A stretch of DNA of 47,429 bases, taken from CAWCTB01 sp963798275 (GTDB lineage Bacteria > Acidobacteriota > Terriglobia > Terriglobales > Acidobacteriaceae). Where the stretch lies: NCBI GenBank assembly GCA_963798275.1, contig CAWCTB010000037.1, positions 1 to 47,429 on the forward strand, read 5' to 3'. Positions 9,680 to 20,344 of this stretch are shown here, in pieces. Positions within the stretch are counted from its first letter, which is position 1. Each line of letters opens with the position of its first letter. The notes beneath the pieces are model-generated. The model made no database searches. It saw only the letters and a list, made by a program, of their open reading frames with translations, and was not told where the DNA came from. Position numbers and translations under genes: made by a program.

Positions 9680-10132
9680 ATGAAGAAGTCCCGGTCGTTT
9701 TTCGTACTGGCAGGTTTGCTGGTTGTGATGTCAGTCGTTCCGGCCATCGCGCAGTCTACGATGACCGGTGGATCAACTAATGTGCAGCTCACTTTCACGT
9801 CTCCGAATGCGTTCTATATCCAGAACACGAAGTTGCCCGCCGGAGCGTACACCATCTCACAGGGCGGAATTGGACAGAGCAACATGCTGCTGGTGCGCAG
9901 CGTGAAGCCCGGCCACGAGATGTTCGTCGAGGTTACGCAGATCACCTCACCCGAGCATCCGCCGTCACATACGCAGGTGGTCTTCAACAAATATGGCGAC
10001 AACGATTTCCTGGGCGAGATCTGGATCAAGGACAAAGGTGCGAACACAGCCGCGGGGTGGCAGGTAATGCCATCCGCGAACGAGAAGGCGCAGAGCGGAA
10101 GCCCCACCAAACACGCGGCCGCCGCCAAGTAG
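9680..10132 (+). CDS. Small secreted protein of unknown function
   Basis: 150 residues with a clear Sec signal peptide (MKKSRSFFVLAGLLVVMSVVPAIAQ, cleavage after AIA). The mature part is about 125 residues with alternating beta-like segments (VQLTFTSPNAFYIQNTKLPAGAYTI) and an Ala/Lys-rich tail. Similar small exported proteins with a LPAGxYT motif are frequent in Acidobacteriota; their role is not known. ATG 9680 is preceded by GGAGG at 9670-9674, 5 nt away, which decides the start over an ATG at 9668. A strong intrinsic terminator follows at 10155. Confidence 0.82.
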   Translation: MKKSRSFFVLAGLLVVMSVVPAIAQSTMTGGSTNVQLTFTSPNAFYIQNTKLPAGAYTISQGGIGQSNMLLVRSVKPGHEMFVEVTQITSPEHPPSHTQVVFNKYGDNDFLGEIWIKDKGANTAAGWQVMPSANEKAQSGSPTKHAAAAK

Positions 10133-10154
10133 ACCATTGGCGGGCTTGCAAGAC

Positions 10155-10191
10155 ACGGTCCACTGGATTGTCGGTGGACCGTTGCTTTTTT
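10155..10191 (+). terminator. Rho-independent terminator
   Basis: Perfect 9-bp stem ACGGTCCAC (10155-10163) / GTGGACCGT (10174-10182), followed by TGC and a run of six T (10186-10191). It ends the secreted-protein gene and also separates it from the convergent shikimate kinase gene. Confidence 0.9.
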
Positions 10192-10196
10192 GAGGG

Positions 10197-10793
10197 TTAT
10201 TGGTTCGCCGGCGTACGTAGGTTGGCCAGTCCCAAAGTAGCCGCGATCTCCCGCGCAACGTCTGCGGCCTCCCGGCCGTCGGTGCGTATGGTCAGGTCGG
10301 CTCCCCGGTAGAGCGGCAGGCGCTCTTCATAGAGCCGCTGGAAGGCCTGCCGGTCGGAGGCCAGAGGACGCAGGTTGGCGAACTCTGGTTCGGCCGGGTT
10401 GCAGCAACGCTGCAGCATCGTTTCCACCGAGGTTTCGAGGAAGACCACCTCCACCGCACGGCTGTGCAACAGTGCTGCATTGCCCGGTTGGGCAAACGTG
10501 CCACCCCCTAGCGCCAAAACCAACGTGGCGGAGGCGGTGAAGGCGCCCTCCAACAATTCAGCCAGCGTGGCGGATTCGATTTCGCGGAAACGCGCCTCGC
10601 CGCTCAGCAGGAAAATGTCGCGAATATTCCGGCCTTCGCGGCGTTCGATCTCTGCATCGAGGTCGCGGAATGTCCATCCCAGATGCTCGCCCAGCACCGC
10701 GCCCACGCTGCTCTTTCCGGCTCCCATGAAGCCGGTCAATGCGACCACACGGGCAGACCTCGGCGGAAGAGCGGATGGGATGGGGGTGCTCAC
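10197..10793 (-). CDS. aroK: Shikimate kinase
   Basis: Phosphorylates shikimate at the 3-position with ATP, the fifth step of chorismate synthesis. The Walker A loop GFMGAGKS is at residues 21-28; the shikimate-binding DLD (near residue 43) and the later ALGGGTF segment are present. Length is 198 residues, slightly longer than the usual 170-180 because of a short N-terminal extension. The start is GTG at 10793. The gene stands alone and is convergent with the secreted-protein gene. Confidence 0.96.
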   Translation of the reverse strand: MSTPIPSALPPRSARVVALTGFMGAGKSSVGAVLGEHLGWTFRDLDAEIERREGRNIRDIFLLSGEARFREIESATLAELLEGAFTASATLVLALGGGTFAQPGNAALLHSRAVEVVFLETSVETMLQRCCNPAEPEFANLRPLASDRQAFQRLYEERLPLYRGADLTIRTDGREAADVAREIAATLGLANLRTPANQ

Positions 10794-10924
10794 GAATCTG
10801 CGCGAATTCTAACATCCGGCCAGGGCCGTTCTTGTCGCGCCGTGCGAACCCGGGTTGCGATCGGCGCCACGACCCTGCCCCCTGCCGTTGCACTTATGTC
10901 GTAGAGCCTTGTGACCAAGAGGGG

Positions 10925-11155
10925 ATGACACCCAATTTGGCCCGAATTAAATTGCTGGGCGTGCAACAACTGGTGCAGATCGGCGAATCCCCCAAGAAGA
11001 CAATCCTGCAGTTTGTCCAGGAGATGGCCACCCGGCAACTGCCGGAGATCGAGCAACTGAAGCGCTCGGTTCTGGAACGAGAGAATCGTCGCCGCCGGTC
11101 CTCACGAGTGCGTTGCGAAGCCAGAGTCGTCAGCCAGCAACCCCACGCCTCCTAG
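10925..11155 (+). CDS. Small hypothetical protein
   Basis: 76-residue ORF starting MTPNLARIKLLGVQQLVQIG with a basic C-terminus rich in Arg. It is probably helical, with no signal peptide and no recognisable domain. A purine-rich AGAGGGG directly precedes the ATG, closer than an ideal ribosome-binding site. A 13-bp perfect hairpin starts 8 nt after the stop codon, which favours a real transcription unit. It lies between aroK (divergent) and recO. Its short length and weak start signal keep this tentative. Confidence 0.5.
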   Translation: MTPNLARIKLLGVQQLVQIGESPKKTILQFVQEMATRQLPEIEQLKRSVLERENRRRRSSRVRCEARVVSQQPHAS

Positions 11156-11162
11156 CATGCTT

Positions 11163-11200
11163 GCCACCCGTCGTTGACTTAACCGCGAACGACGGGTGGC
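11163..11200. terminator. 13-bp perfect inverted repeat, possible terminator of small ORF
   Basis: GCCACCCGTCGTT (11163-11175) and AACGACGGGTGGC (11188-11200) pair perfectly over 13 bp with a 12-nt loop, just after the stop of the small ORF. The downstream T-rich stretch is weak (GGGTTTCTATT), so termination is likely but not certain; an operator role is also possible. Confidence 0.55.
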
Positions 11201-11325
11201 GATGGGTTTCTATTCCAGCCTGACAGTCGATCGGGTGTAAGGCTGCGAGTCAGACCCTGGTCCCGCGTATCACGACGTTGTTCGAGACGGGATATCACTT
11301 TCTTCGGGATTTCATGCGGGATGCT

Positions 11326-11354
11326 TTGCACTCCGCAATCTCTCCCAGTAGAAT
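11326..11354 (+). promoter_or_regulatory. Candidate sigma-70 promoter for recO
   Basis: TTGCAC (-35, 11326-11331), 17-nt spacer, TAGAAT (-10, 11349-11354). Spacing is ideal and both boxes are near consensus. It would start transcription about 90 nt before the recO ATG. The remaining 250 bp between 11201 and 11450 contain no other feature I can support. Confidence 0.5.
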
Positions 11355-11450
11355 CAAAACTTGTGATGCAGGAGCGGACCGCTCTGTAGGTGTCTTTCGG
11401 CAACTCTGAGGCGCCTTCCCGCCCGACCGGCACAATCAGGCTGGACAACC

Positions 11451-12203
11451 ATGCCACTCAAGCAGTCGGAAGCGATTGTTCTGCGAACCTATCCGCTGCG
11501 CGAGGCCGACCTGCTGGTGACGCTGTTTACCCGTGCCGAGGGCAAGGTGAAGGGTGTGGCGCGGGCGGCCAAGAAGTCGCAGCGCCGTTTTGGCGGAGCG
11601 CTGGAGCCGATGACGCTGGTTCGGGCCTACTACGACGACCGGGAAGGGCAAGAACTGGTCAGGCTCGACTCGTGCGACATCCTCGACTCGCCGCTCTCGA
11701 CGGCCGTGGATTACGCGAGGGTGGTGGCCCTGGAGCATGTAGCTGAGACGCTGGACGAGTTGCTGCCGGACCGCGAGGCCAATGACGCGATTTTCCGTCT
11801 GGCTACGTCGGTGTTGCGGACCTTGCGCAGTGGCCCGATCTGGATGCCGCTGACCTACTTCCAGCTTTGGCTGGTGCGGTTGGTCGGTTTTCTGCCGGAG
11901 TTGGGCGAATGCGTGGTCTGCGGAGCGTCGCTGAATGGCGGCCGGGCTTATTACCACGCATTGGCCGATGGCATGACGTGCCAGCAGCACAAGCGGCTAG
12001 CGTCGTCGGAGTTGACAGCCCAGTCGCGAGCGCTGGCGGCGCAGATGTTTCGCTCTCCCGTCGAGAGCTTTTCGGCTGCGGCGAACGGCAGCGATTCGGC
12101 CGGGCAGGGTACGAACAGCGACCTGAGGCGTTTCCTGGTGCGCATCCTCGAGCGCCACATTGAGAAGAAGCTGGTCACGGCCAGCATGCTGGACAAGCTG
12201 TAA
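11451..12203 (+). CDS. recO: DNA repair protein RecO
   Basis: Recombination mediator of the RecFOR pathway; it helps RecR load RecA on SSB-coated single-stranded DNA. The N-terminal OB fold begins QSEAIVLRTYPLREADLLVTLFTRAEGKVKGVARAAKKSQRRF, a strong family signature. A C-terminal zinc-binding region has CVVC near residues 152-155 and a later Cys/His pair (TCQQH). The length (250 residues) is typical. It starts a co-directional run with glyQ, glyS and the dikinase gene; the 48-nt gap to glyQ permits co-transcription. Confidence 0.95.
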   Translation: MPLKQSEAIVLRTYPLREADLLVTLFTRAEGKVKGVARAAKKSQRRFGGALEPMTLVRAYYDDREGQELVRLDSCDILDSPLSTAVDYARVVALEHVAETLDELLPDREANDAIFRLATSVLRTLRSGPIWMPLTYFQLWLVRLVGFLPELGECVVCGASLNGGRAYYHALADGMTCQQHKRLASSELTAQSRALAAQMFRSPVESFSAAANGSDSAGQGTNSDLRRFLVRILERHIEKKLVTASMLDKL

Positions 12204-12251
12204 CGGCAATTCAAATCCCGGCCTTGAAGCCGGAGTCACAGGAAGAACTCG

Positions 12252-13286
12252 TTGGCTTCCGCACAAAACCCGCTTACGTTTCAGGAACTCATCCTCCGTC
12301 TGCAGAATTTCTGGGCCGAACATGGCTGCGTGTTGCAGCAACCTTACGATGTCGAGGTCGGCGCCGGAACCATGGCTCCTGAGACCTTTCTGCGCGTGCT
12401 CGGCCCCAAGCCCTATCGCGTGGGCTACGTACAGCCGTCGCGCCGGCCGGCCGACGGGCGTTACGGCGAGAATCCCAACCGACTCTTCAAGCACATGCAG
12501 TACCAGGTAATCCTGAAGCCGCCTCCGCCCGACGTACAGGAGCTGTACCTGGAGTCGCTGAAGGCGATCGGCATTGACCTGCGCAAGCACGACATTAAGT
12601 TCGAGGAAGACAATTGGGAGTCGCCCACCCTGGGCGCATGGGGCATTGGCTGGCAGGTGATGCTCGACGGACTGGAGATCACTCAGTTCACCTATTTCCA
12701 GCAGTGCGGCGGCATCGATCTCGATCCCATCTCGGCGGAGCTGACGTATGGTCTGGAGCGCATCGCGGCGTTCCTGCAGGATGTCGACAGCATTTACGAC
12801 ATTACGTGGGTGATTGGTCCGGATGGGCAGCCGGTGAAGTATGGCCAGATTCGCCTGCACGACGAGCTGCAGTTCTCCGTCTACAACTTCGAGAAAGCGG
12901 ACGTCGAAAAGGCGTGGCAGCACCTGCAGCTTTACGAAGCCGAGTGCCGGACCTTGCTGGACGAATACGCCGCGGGAACCGCCAAGCCGAAGGGGACGAA
13001 GGGCAAGGATGACGGGAAGGAAACTGCGGCTCCGCGATTTAGCGCTGTCGAGCGCCAACGCTTTCCCGTGCTGGGGGCTTTCGATCTGTGCCTGAAGTGC
13101 TCGCACCTGTTCAACATCCTCGACGCGCGCGGTGCAATCAGCGTAACGGAACGAGTTGGCGTCATCGCACGTATCCGGGCGCTAGCGGTAGGAGTGGCGA
13201 AAGCATACGTGGATCAACAGCAGACAGAAGAAACCTCCAGTACGGAGGCAGAGAGCAAGGTTGAGCAGTTAGCGGCTACGCAGTAG
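12252..13286 (+). CDS. glyQ: Glycyl-tRNA synthetase alpha subunit
   Basis: Catalytic subunit of the bacterial alpha2-beta2 glycyl-tRNA synthetase. Signatures include FWAEHGCVLQQPYDVEVGAG, TFLRVLGPKPYRVGYVQPSRRP and YFQQCGGIDLDPI. At 344 residues it is about 40 longer than the usual alpha subunit, because of a Lys/Gly-rich insertion near residues 248-262 and a Glu/Gln-rich tail. The start is TTG at 12252 with AGGAAG upstream; no ATG fits the conserved N-terminus. glyS follows 79 nt later. Confidence 0.96.
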   Translation: MASAQNPLTFQELILRLQNFWAEHGCVLQQPYDVEVGAGTMAPETFLRVLGPKPYRVGYVQPSRRPADGRYGENPNRLFKHMQYQVILKPPPPDVQELYLESLKAIGIDLRKHDIKFEEDNWESPTLGAWGIGWQVMLDGLEITQFTYFQQCGGIDLDPISAELTYGLERIAAFLQDVDSIYDITWVIGPDGQPVKYGQIRLHDELQFSVYNFEKADVEKAWQHLQLYEAECRTLLDEYAAGTAKPKGTKGKDDGKETAAPRFSAVERQRFPVLGAFDLCLKCSHLFNILDARGAISVTERVGVIARIRALAVGVAKAYVDQQQTEETSSTEAESKVEQLAATQ

Positions 13287-13308
13287 GAATTGCCAGCGCT
13301 CTGCTAAG

Positions 13309-13320
13309 AGCTGACGGCTG
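13309..13320. repeat. Intergenic 12-mer shared with ffh downstream region
   Basis: AGCTGACGGCTG lies in the glyQ-glyS gap within a longer stretch of AGCTG-type near-repeats. Its exact reverse complement occurs at 21712-21723, just after ffh. Short AGCTGAC-type repeats between genes could be remnants of an interspersed repeat family. Confidence 0.4.
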
Positions 13321-13365
13321 AAAGCTGGTAGCTGGGCTGAGCGCGAGAGAATAGGACATCGTTGA

Positions 13366-15519
13366 ATGCCTGACTTTCTCCTGGAAATCGGAACGGAAGA
13401 AATTCCCGCCCGCATGATCGACGGCGCCCGCGAAGAGCTGGCGCGCCGCGTCGGCGACCTGCTGCAGCGCGAGCGGCTGGCGGAATCGCCGGTCGTACAG
13501 GCCTATTCGACGCCGCGCCGGCTGGCTATCTTGGCCGAGCGGATCTCGGCGTCTCAAGCTGATGTGAGCGAGCAGCTCACCGGTCCCTCGATCAAGGTTG
13601 CGTATAAGGATGGTGTGCCGACTCCGGCGGCGGAGGCGTTCGCCCGCAAGGCAGGCGTCGAAGTCAGCGCGCTGGAGAAGATGACAACCGCGAAAGGCGA
13701 ATACCTCGCGGCCACGGTGAAGAAAAAAGGCCGCAATGCGTCCGAAATTCTCGCCGAGGCTTTGCCCAAAGAGATTGCCGGAATCTACTGGGCGAAGAAC
13801 ATGTACTGGCGCGGCAAGTCGGCCGAGCGTTTCGTTCGCCCAGTACGCTGGATGGTGTCGCTGCTGGACAGCGAAGTGGTTCCCCTGGAGTTTGCCGGAA
13901 TTCGCGCCGGCAAGAACAGCGAAGGTCATCGCATCCTTTCGGCCGGCTCGCTCAGCATCGATCGTCCGGCAGCCTACGTCGATGCGCTCGCGAAGGGTTC
14001 CGTTGTTGCCGACGGCGCGGAGCGCGAGCATCGCATTCGCAAAGCGCTCGACGCCGCGACGCGAGCCATTCCCAGCGCGCGCTGGCGCGAAGACAAGCCG
14101 CTGCTGGATAACGTCGTCAATCTCACCGAGTTCCCCTCGGTGATTCTCGGCAGCTTCGATCCCGAATTTCTCACCCTTCCCGCTGAAGTGCTGGTTACGG
14201 TGATGCGCGATCACCAGAAGTACTTCGCGCTGGAAGACGCCGCTGGCAAGCTGCTGCCACACTTTCTAGCCGTGCTGAATACCGACGGCGATCCCGATGG
14301 GCTGATCCGGCATGGCAACGAGCGCGTGCTGCGCGCCCGCTTCAACGATGCCCGCTTCTTCTGGCAGACCGACCAGAAAATCTCGCTGCGTGATCGCGTC
14401 AATCTCCTGAAGGCCGTGACCTTCCAGAAGGACCTGGGCAGCTACTACGAAAAGACCTGCCGGGTGCAAAAGCTGGGCAGCCTGATCTCCGAGATCGTCC
14501 GCGAAGCGGGAGTGACGATTCGCCCGGGAGTCGTCTACAAAGCGGCCTTGCTGGCCAAGGCCGACCTCACTACCGAACTGGTGAAAGAGTTCACCGAGTT
14601 GCAAGGCATTGTCGGTGGCCTCTACGCGAAGGTGCAGCAGCTCGATCCGTTGCTTCCGCAGGCCACGGCGGAGGCCATTGGCGATGCAATTTACGACCAG
14701 TACAAGCCTGAGTCGATGGACGACGAGGTTCCGCGCAGCGTCGAAGGCGCGGTGCTGTCCATTGCTGACAAGGCCGACAGCATCGCGGGCATGTTTGCGT
14801 TGGGTTGGCAGCCGACCGGATCGAAAGACCCCTTCGCGCTCCGCAGGGCGGCGAACGGCATTGTGAAGATCATCGCCGAGCACAAGCTGCCGCTGCCCAT
14901 CGCCAAGCTGTTTGCCGACGCGCGCGCCGAGTACGCCGGGTCCAGCGCCGAGCAGCGTTTCGATACGAAAGTAAATTTTGCAGAGTCCGTCGCCGGCTTT
15001 ATGCGCGAGCGCCTGGAGTTCTACCTGCGCGATGCCCGCGGCTTCGCCTATGACGTCGTTAACGCCGTCCTCGCCGCCGGCAGCGACGATGTAGTGGACG
15101 CTATTGCGCGGGCCGAAGCCGTGAGTGCGGTTCGCGGTTCGGAAGACTTCGCGTCTATATCGGTAGCGTTTAAGCGAATCAAGAACATCCTGCGGCAGGC
15201 GCACGAAACCAATAAGGCCATTGCGCCGCAACTCGACGCAGCAGCCCTGACAGACGAAACCGAGAAATCGCTGGCTGCCCAAATTCCAGAAGTCGCGCGC
15301 ACCGTCCATGAATTTCGCGAGCAGAAGAATTACGCCGGGGCATTGACGGCAATCAGCCGGCTGCGCAAACCGGTTGACGCCTTTTTCGACAGGGTCATGG
15401 TAATGGTGGATGACGAGCGCGTGCGCGCCAATCGTCTTGCGCTGTTACGGGCCTTACTCAATGAATTTTCGACCATCGCTGATTTCAGCGAGATCGTAAC
15501 TGAAACCAAGTCTTCCTAA
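13366..15519 (+). CDS. glyS: Glycyl-tRNA synthetase beta subunit
   Basis: Non-catalytic beta subunit that binds tRNA-Gly and completes the tetramer with GlyQ. 717 residues, slightly longer than the E. coli protein (689). The N-terminus MPDFLLEIGTEEIPARMI is diagnostic. An HD-like central region and a C-terminal anticodon-binding domain with VNDERVRANRL-like sequence (here VDDERVRANRLALL) are present. The stop codon is 28 nt before the dikinase start, so the two are likely co-transcribed. Confidence 0.97.
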   Translation: MPDFLLEIGTEEIPARMIDGAREELARRVGDLLQRERLAESPVVQAYSTPRRLAILAERISASQADVSEQLTGPSIKVAYKDGVPTPAAEAFARKAGVEVSALEKMTTAKGEYLAATVKKKGRNASEILAEALPKEIAGIYWAKNMYWRGKSAERFVRPVRWMVSLLDSEVVPLEFAGIRAGKNSEGHRILSAGSLSIDRPAAYVDALAKGSVVADGAEREHRIRKALDAATRAIPSARWREDKPLLDNVVNLTEFPSVILGSFDPEFLTLPAEVLVTVMRDHQKYFALEDAAGKLLPHFLAVLNTDGDPDGLIRHGNERVLRARFNDARFFWQTDQKISLRDRVNLLKAVTFQKDLGSYYEKTCRVQKLGSLISEIVREAGVTIRPGVVYKAALLAKADLTTELVKEFTELQGIVGGLYAKVQQLDPLLPQATAEAIGDAIYDQYKPESMDDEVPRSVEGAVLSIADKADSIAGMFALGWQPTGSKDPFALRRAANGIVKIIAEHKLPLPIAKLFADARAEYAGSSAEQRFDTKVNFAESVAGFMRERLEFYLRDARGFAYDVVNAVLAAGSDDVVDAIARAEAVSAVRGSEDFASISVAFKRIKNILRQAHETNKAIAPQLDAAALTDETEKSLAAQIPEVARTVHEFREQKNYAGALTAISRLRKPVDAFFDRVMVMVDDERVRANRLALLRALLNEFSTIADFSEIVTETKSS

Positions 15520-15547
15520 CGTTTGTTAGCCAGTAAAGGAACTGATC

Positions 15548-18283
<2,736 letters not shown>

Positions 18284-18308
18284 GCGATCAGAACAGAGTG
18301 GTTCAGTG

Positions 18309-18340
18309 AGGCCCGGTGAATAGCCGGGCCTTTCCTTCTT
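18309..18340 (+). terminator. Rho-independent terminator after the dikinase gene
   Basis: Perfect 8-bp stem AGGCCCGG (18309-18316) / CCGGGCCT (18324-18331) with a 7-nt loop, followed by TTCCTTCTT. It closes the recO-glyQ-glyS-ppdK run and isolates the gpD/gpV pair. Confidence 0.85.
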
Positions 18341-18434
18341 CCTTCGCCGGTAATAACCAGCGACGGCAAGCGAGGGCAGCTCGTGTATGCTTTTTCAGCT
18401 CTCCAACGACCAGGATTGTGCGAAAGGTGGCACT

Positions 18435-19508
18435 ATGGGCTCTACTCTCAAGCCGAGTCTCCTCCCTGTACGACCCAGCATCGAGGTGGACGGACGAGCG
18501 AATGTATCGCTCACAGATGGTCTCCTTCGTATGACAATCTCCGAAAACATGTACGGCCTCGCCCGATGTGAGGCAAGCTTCGGGAACATCGGACCGAAAG
18601 GCGGCCAGGTCGGCTTCCTCTACTTCGATCGCGATGTTCTCGAATTCGGGAAGTCCTTCGTGGTGAAGCTTGGAACCGCCAAGCTGATGGAAGGAGCCAT
18701 TACCGCCATCGCAGCAGGGTTTCCGCAGGCAACTCCGCCCGACGTGAGCGTGGTTGTCGAGGATCAGCTCCGAGACCTCAGGATGAACCGTCGTACGCGA
18801 GCGTTCACTGACCTCTCGGATGCCGATGTATTCCAGCGGATCGCCAACGAACATGGTTTGACGCCAAATGTGAATGTTTCTGGGCCAACCCACAAAGTGT
18901 TGGTGCAGAAGAACCAGAGCGACTTGGAGTTCCTGCGCGCCCGTGCCCGCTCCACCAACACCGTGTTGTGGGTCGACAATCGAACGCTCAACGTAACCAC
19001 GCGTGGCAGTCAGCCGGGGCAGACCATAGCCCTGCGGTATGGAGCCCAGCTACGAGAGTTCTCCGTCGTGGCCGATTTGTCACCCCAGCCCACCAAGGTT
19101 GTGGTTAGCGGATGGGATCCAGAGAGCAAATCGGCGGTTAGCTTTCAGGCGACCGATGCCGCGATCTCTGGCGAGTTGCATGGGGGTGTCAGTGGAGCCA
19201 GCCTCGCCGCTTCCAGATTTGGCGAACGCACCGATTCGGTGCTGAGCGACATGCCGGTGAGCGCAGCAGAGGCGGAGGCTGCGGCCGAAGGCCGCTTCCG
19301 CAGGGCAGCCCGCCGATTGTTGGTCGGCCGGGGAGTTGCGGAAACCGATCCGAGGTTAAGGGTCGGCGCCAGTGTAACCCTGTCCGGCATCGGACCGCTC
19401 TTCAGCGGCATTTACTACCTCTCCCAGGTGCAACACGTCTTTGACGGTGCGGTAGGGCTAAGAACGAACTTTATGGCCGAATCTCCCAGCTTGGGGCAAA
19501 CCATATGA
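18435..19508 (+). CDS. Phage late control gpD-like hub protein (split VgrG N-terminal part)
   Basis: 357 residues resembling the gpD/gp27 hub of contractile phage tails and extracellular contractile injection systems, the part that corresponds to the N-terminal half of VgrG. The relevant segments are MRTRAFTDLSDADVFQRIA-type sequence (RRTRAFTDLSDADVFQRIANE) and VQKNQSDLEFLRARARSTN, which match the gpD signature of a query on self-assembly domains. The ATG at 18435 was chosen because AAAGGTGG lies just upstream. Its stop overlaps the next start (ATGA, 19505-19508), so translation is coupled to the gpV-like gene. No sheath, tube or baseplate gene is nearby. Confidence 0.82.
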   Translation: MGSTLKPSLLPVRPSIEVDGRANVSLTDGLLRMTISENMYGLARCEASFGNIGPKGGQVGFLYFDRDVLEFGKSFVVKLGTAKLMEGAITAIAAGFPQATPPDVSVVVEDQLRDLRMNRRTRAFTDLSDADVFQRIANEHGLTPNVNVSGPTHKVLVQKNQSDLEFLRARARSTNTVLWVDNRTLNVTTRGSQPGQTIALRYGAQLREFSVVADLSPQPTKVVVSGWDPESKSAVSFQATDAAISGELHGGVSGASLAASRFGERTDSVLSDMPVSAAEAEAAAEGRFRRAARRLLVGRGVAETDPRLRVGASVTLSGIGPLFSGIYYLSQVQHVFDGAVGLRTNFMAESPSLGQTI

Positions 19509-20227
19509 CCGATACGCTGCAAAATCAACCACTCGCTGCAATATCCTCTAAACGCGACTCCCATTACAGCGCAGATCGTTGGTATGGTGTATACCCTGCC
19601 CTAGTCACTGACGTGAAGGACCCGGATGGGCAAGGACGGGTCAAGATCACGCTGCCTTGGGCGCCGGATCTGGGCCAGGGACAATATGAAGTATGGGCGC
19701 GCCTCGCAACCCTGATGGCGGGCAACAACCGTGGCACATGGTTTATCCCCGATGTCGACGACGAAGTGCTCGTGTCGTTCCAGGGTGGCGATCCCAGACT
19801 TCCCTACGTGATTGGAGCCTTGTGGAACGGCCAGGATACACCGCCCGAGTCCATGGACGGTGCAGGGGAGAACACTCGCAAAGTGATTCGCTCGCGGGGA
19901 ATAAAAATCACGCTCGACGATACGCAGGGGAATGAGCAGTTTGTTGTGGAGACGGCTGGTGGCCAGAAGCTGACACTTAGGGATGATGGTCCGGCGGTGA
20001 TCGTCGAGGACTCGAGCGGCGATTCCATTCGATTGCAGGCTGGCAATATCGAGATTCAGGCGTCGGCCCGGGTCTCGATCCAGTGCAGTCAGGCGGACAT
20101 ATCGACGGCAATGCTCACCGTCAATACAGGACTGGCGAAATTCAGTGGCGTGGTGCAGGCTGACACCATCATTGCCAATAGCGTGGTAAGCCAGTCGTAC
20201 ACGAATGGAGCCGGAAATGTGTGGTGA
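19505..20227 (+). CDS. Baseplate gpV-like spike protein (split VgrG C-terminal part)
   Basis: 240 residues. The N-terminal OB fold carries the VgrG/gp5 hallmark VWARLATLMAGNNRGTWFIPDVDDEVLVSF followed by GGDPRLPYVIGALWNG. The C-terminal half is repetitive (beta-helix-like: QKLTLRDDGPAVIVEDSSG and similar), as in membrane-piercing spikes. Together with the upstream gpD-like protein it would form the hub-spike of a contractile injection particle. No PAAR tip protein or effector gene follows; the next gene is ffh. Without the other structural genes it cannot act alone; they may be elsewhere in the genome. Confidence 0.85.
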   Translation: MTDTLQNQPLAAISSKRDSHYSADRWYGVYPALVTDVKDPDGQGRVKITLPWAPDLGQGQYEVWARLATLMAGNNRGTWFIPDVDDEVLVSFQGGDPRLPYVIGALWNGQDTPPESMDGAGENTRKVIRSRGIKITLDDTQGNEQFVVETAGGQKLTLRDDGPAVIVEDSSGDSIRLQAGNIEIQASARVSIQCSQADISTAMLTVNTGLAKFSGVVQADTIIANSVVSQSYTNGAGNVW

Positions 20228-20344
20228 CAGGACGAACGAGGCTTTAACGGGCTGGAAACCCTTACCTGCGTGGGTCCTGCCTCCCATGGCACAATAGAGA
20301 CAGGGCCAACCAGTAGGGCACCCTCAAATAGGTATCTACACAGC

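Noticed and set aside
11997..13106. Long minus-strand frame opposite recO and glyQ
   Set aside because: Antisense shadow of two well supported genes.
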